From Parabacteroides gordonii MS-1 = DSM 23371 (GTDB taxonomy: Bacteria > Bacteroidota > Bacteroidia > Bacteroidales > Tannerellaceae), in assembly GCF_000969825.1 (NCBI RefSeq), contig NZ_KQ033921.1, positions 124,001 through 188,000 on the forward strand: 64,000 bases of DNA, written 5' to 3'. Below the pieces are notes generated by a model. The model was given only the letters and a program-made list of their open reading frames with translations, had not been told where the DNA came from and made no database searches. The first letter of the stretch is position 1; every line of letters begins with the position of its first letter. Of this stretch, positions 62,851 through 64,000 are shown piece by piece. The translations under genes and the position numbers were made by a program.

Positions 62851-63032
62851 TGCATATTATGGAAAAAATAGTTGAATCGTTGTTTGTTTTTATTGTTTAT
62901 TTTATATTAATGATAGTGTGTTTTTGGGTAGTGTATATTGTTCTAGAAATCAAAGACACTAAAGAAAACAGAATTATATTTTGTGTATTGGTTATAATAA
63001 GCACAATATTAGGACTATTAGGATTGACTTAG
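62850..63032 (+). CDS. small two-helix membrane protein
   Basis: A 60-residue protein with two hydrophobic segments (about 10-32, LFVFIVYFILMIVCFWVVYIV, and 42-58, IIFCVLVIISTILGLLGL) joined by a short charged loop, EIKDTKENR. Its ATG overlaps the stop of the previous gene by one base (TAATG), indicating coupling; an ATG at 62859 would shorten it by three residues. It belongs to no family I recognise. As third gene of the cassette it could be the membrane effector, but this is speculation. Confidence 0.6.
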   Translation: MHIMEKIVESLFVFIVYFILMIVCFWVVYIVLEIKDTKENRIIFCVLVIISTILGLLGLT

Positions 63033-63118
63033 GGAAATTTTATCATTATTTCGTAAACACAGCTAATAAATCTTTGGAATACATTGCAGCGATTCTTTGT
63101 TATCCAAATTCTCTATAC

Positions 63119-63907
63119 CTAATATTTCTTCAAAAAGTCTTGTAACCAAATATAATTTGCTCCTTTAGAGAAACGAATCTCGTGAATCTTATCCACTTTA
63201 GAGTGGCACTTTACACATAAGCATTCCAGATTTTCTTCACGATTGTCTGTTTTATTGCCATTACGATGGTGGCAATGGATGTAGCCATAATCAAAAATAT
63301 TTGTAATATGGATGCCACATCGTTCACAAGTGTATTTGTGCTTTTCTCTATAACGTTTACTGACATCCTGCCACTCTTTTGTGTAACCCAAAACATCAAC
63401 ATCTGTCACTGTTTCTTGTGGAGTGGCTTTCTTTAATTCATTTACAAAATCTTCGTTATCCTTATAGACATCACTTTGTTCGCTTCTTAGAATTTCGGCA
63501 CAATATTTACATAGCGGAAGAAAATTAACCGTCTTATCTATATAGTTGTCATCCATATCGCAAACTTGCACTTTATCATCATTACTCCAACGATATTCAG
63601 CAGTAAACGAACCTCGTGCCTTAAACTCTTGAATGGTTCTGCAATTACGAATGTGAAAACGTGGTTTCCCATATTGTGCTAAATGATATTCCCTTTTATA
63701 CATAAATCCCCCATGCTTTTGTCCGTCAGGAGTTTTAAAAAAAATACCTCCATCCGTAATCTCGATAGTTCCATCTTTGATGTCTTTTATAGAAACATCA
63801 ACAGGTTTAATAGGACGATAGACCTCAACTTTCTCTATTTGATATCCCAACTCTTCTAAAGTGTTTTTCAATTTCGGGAATGTATAAATTGGATTTTCTT
63901 TCTCCAT
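63119..63907 (-). CDS. HNH endonuclease
   Basis: A 262-residue protein with a C-terminal HNH nuclease domain. It has a zinc-binding CERCGIH (Cys194), the catalytic YIHCHHRNGN (211-217), a TDNREENLECLCVKCH segment and a second Cys pair (about 231/234). Two more Cys in CKYCAE (mid-protein) may bind zinc. The N-terminal ~130 residues are not recognised. The ATG at 63907 is one base after the stop of an OmpA-like gene, which fits operon structure; an ATG at 63919 would overlap that gene. AT-rich composition suggests horizontal transfer. It could correspond to ZorE of type II Zorya. Confidence 0.85.
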   Translation of the reverse strand: MEKENPIYTFPKLKNTLEELGYQIEKVEVYRPIKPVDVSIKDIKDGTIEITDGGIFFKTPDGQKHGGFMYKREYHLAQYGKPRFHIRNCRTIQEFKARGSFTAEYRWSNDDKVQVCDMDDNYIDKTVNFLPLCKYCAEILRSEQSDVYKDNEDFVNELKKATPQETVTDVDVLGYTKEWQDVSKRYREKHKYTCERCGIHITNIFDYGYIHCHHRNGNKTDNREENLECLCVKCHSKVDKIHEIRFSKGANYIWLQDFLKKY

Positions 63908-63908
63908 T

Positions 63909-64000
63909 TTATTTAGCAATTTTCTTCACAAATTCTTCTATCATTTTTTCGCTTGTTGTAATAATCCGGAATTCAACTCTCCGGGATTTTTCATAATTAA
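63909..64000 (-). CDS. C-terminal end of an OmpA/MotB-like protein, partial
   Basis: Only the last 29 residues are visible. They begin NYEKSRRVEFRIITTSEK and end in FVKKIAK before a TAA at 63909-63911. The S/N-x-RRVEF-R/K-I pattern is the usual end of OmpA-like peptidoglycan-binding domains. The gene runs off the right edge. It ends one base before the HNH endonuclease ATG, so the two are probably in one operon. ZorB of the Zorya system ends in such a domain; ordinary OmpA-family proteins do too. Confidence 0.5.
   Translation of the reverse strand, partial: NYEKSRRVEFRIITTSEKMIEEFVKKIAK

Overview
The window looks like a chromosomal segment of a gut Bacteroidales bacterium, most likely a Parabacteroides. 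The evidence is SusC/SusD and ECF-sigma/FecR genes, FimB/Mfa2-type (type V) fimbrial genes, type III glutamine synthetase, LL-diaminopimelate aminotransferase, a smalltalk-type small protein, and the Bacteroidetes -7 promoter box TAnnTTTG in front of many genes. The genus is inferred; no rRNA or tRNA gene was seen.

Layout. (1) 1-4760, minus strand: a PurF-like amidotransferase, carA and the first half of carB, with a hairpin-rich carA-carB gap. (2) 4998-12147: a YhcG/DUF1016 nuclease followed by a SNF2 helicase, 3-methyladenine glycosylase, and an AraC regulator divergent from a MATE pump. (3) 12394-19697: an HU protein, a three-gene type V fimbrial operon, an AraC-family regulator and a tyrosine recombinase. 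A 427-bp segment bounded by perfect 22-bp inverted repeats lies between the regulator and the recombinase. This reads as a DNA-inversion switch for fimbriae. (4) 20383-25788: small metabolic and stress genes, including a histidine-kinase-like protein with no phosphoacceptor His and a DUF3795-acetyltransferase fusion.

(5) 26097-43047 is a nitrogen-assimilation block on the plus strand: gltB, gltD, asnB, then (after a cupin gene on the other strand) dapF, dapL, a porin-like protein, PII, amt, asnA and glnN. Together these import ammonium, sense nitrogen status and fix ammonia into Gln, Glu, Asn and diaminopimelate/lysine. Two unusual repeat tracts sit in it: a 42-bp tandem repeat between gltB and gltD, and a cluster of CACC...GGTG palindromes between amt and asnA. 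A toxin-antitoxin pair and nadE follow. (6) 45818-58993, minus strand, is a polysaccharide utilisation locus: sigma, FecR, SusC, SusD, three Ser-type sulfatases and a GH109 enzyme. This suggests sulfated, GalNAc-containing host glycans.

(7) 59054-64000 is accessory: a DEAD-box helicase, an HU-like protein with a smalltalk protein, then an AT-rich region with a 38-bp perfect palindrome. Next comes a tightly packed three-gene cassette: a coiled-coil protein, a second protein that shares a 19-residue motif with it, and a two-helix membrane peptide. At the edge an HNH endonuclease follows, 1 bp downstream of the end of an OmpA/MotB-like gene. The shared motif and the HNH/OmpA pair both suggest defence functions. 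They and the fimbrial inversion switch are the most interesting points of the window.
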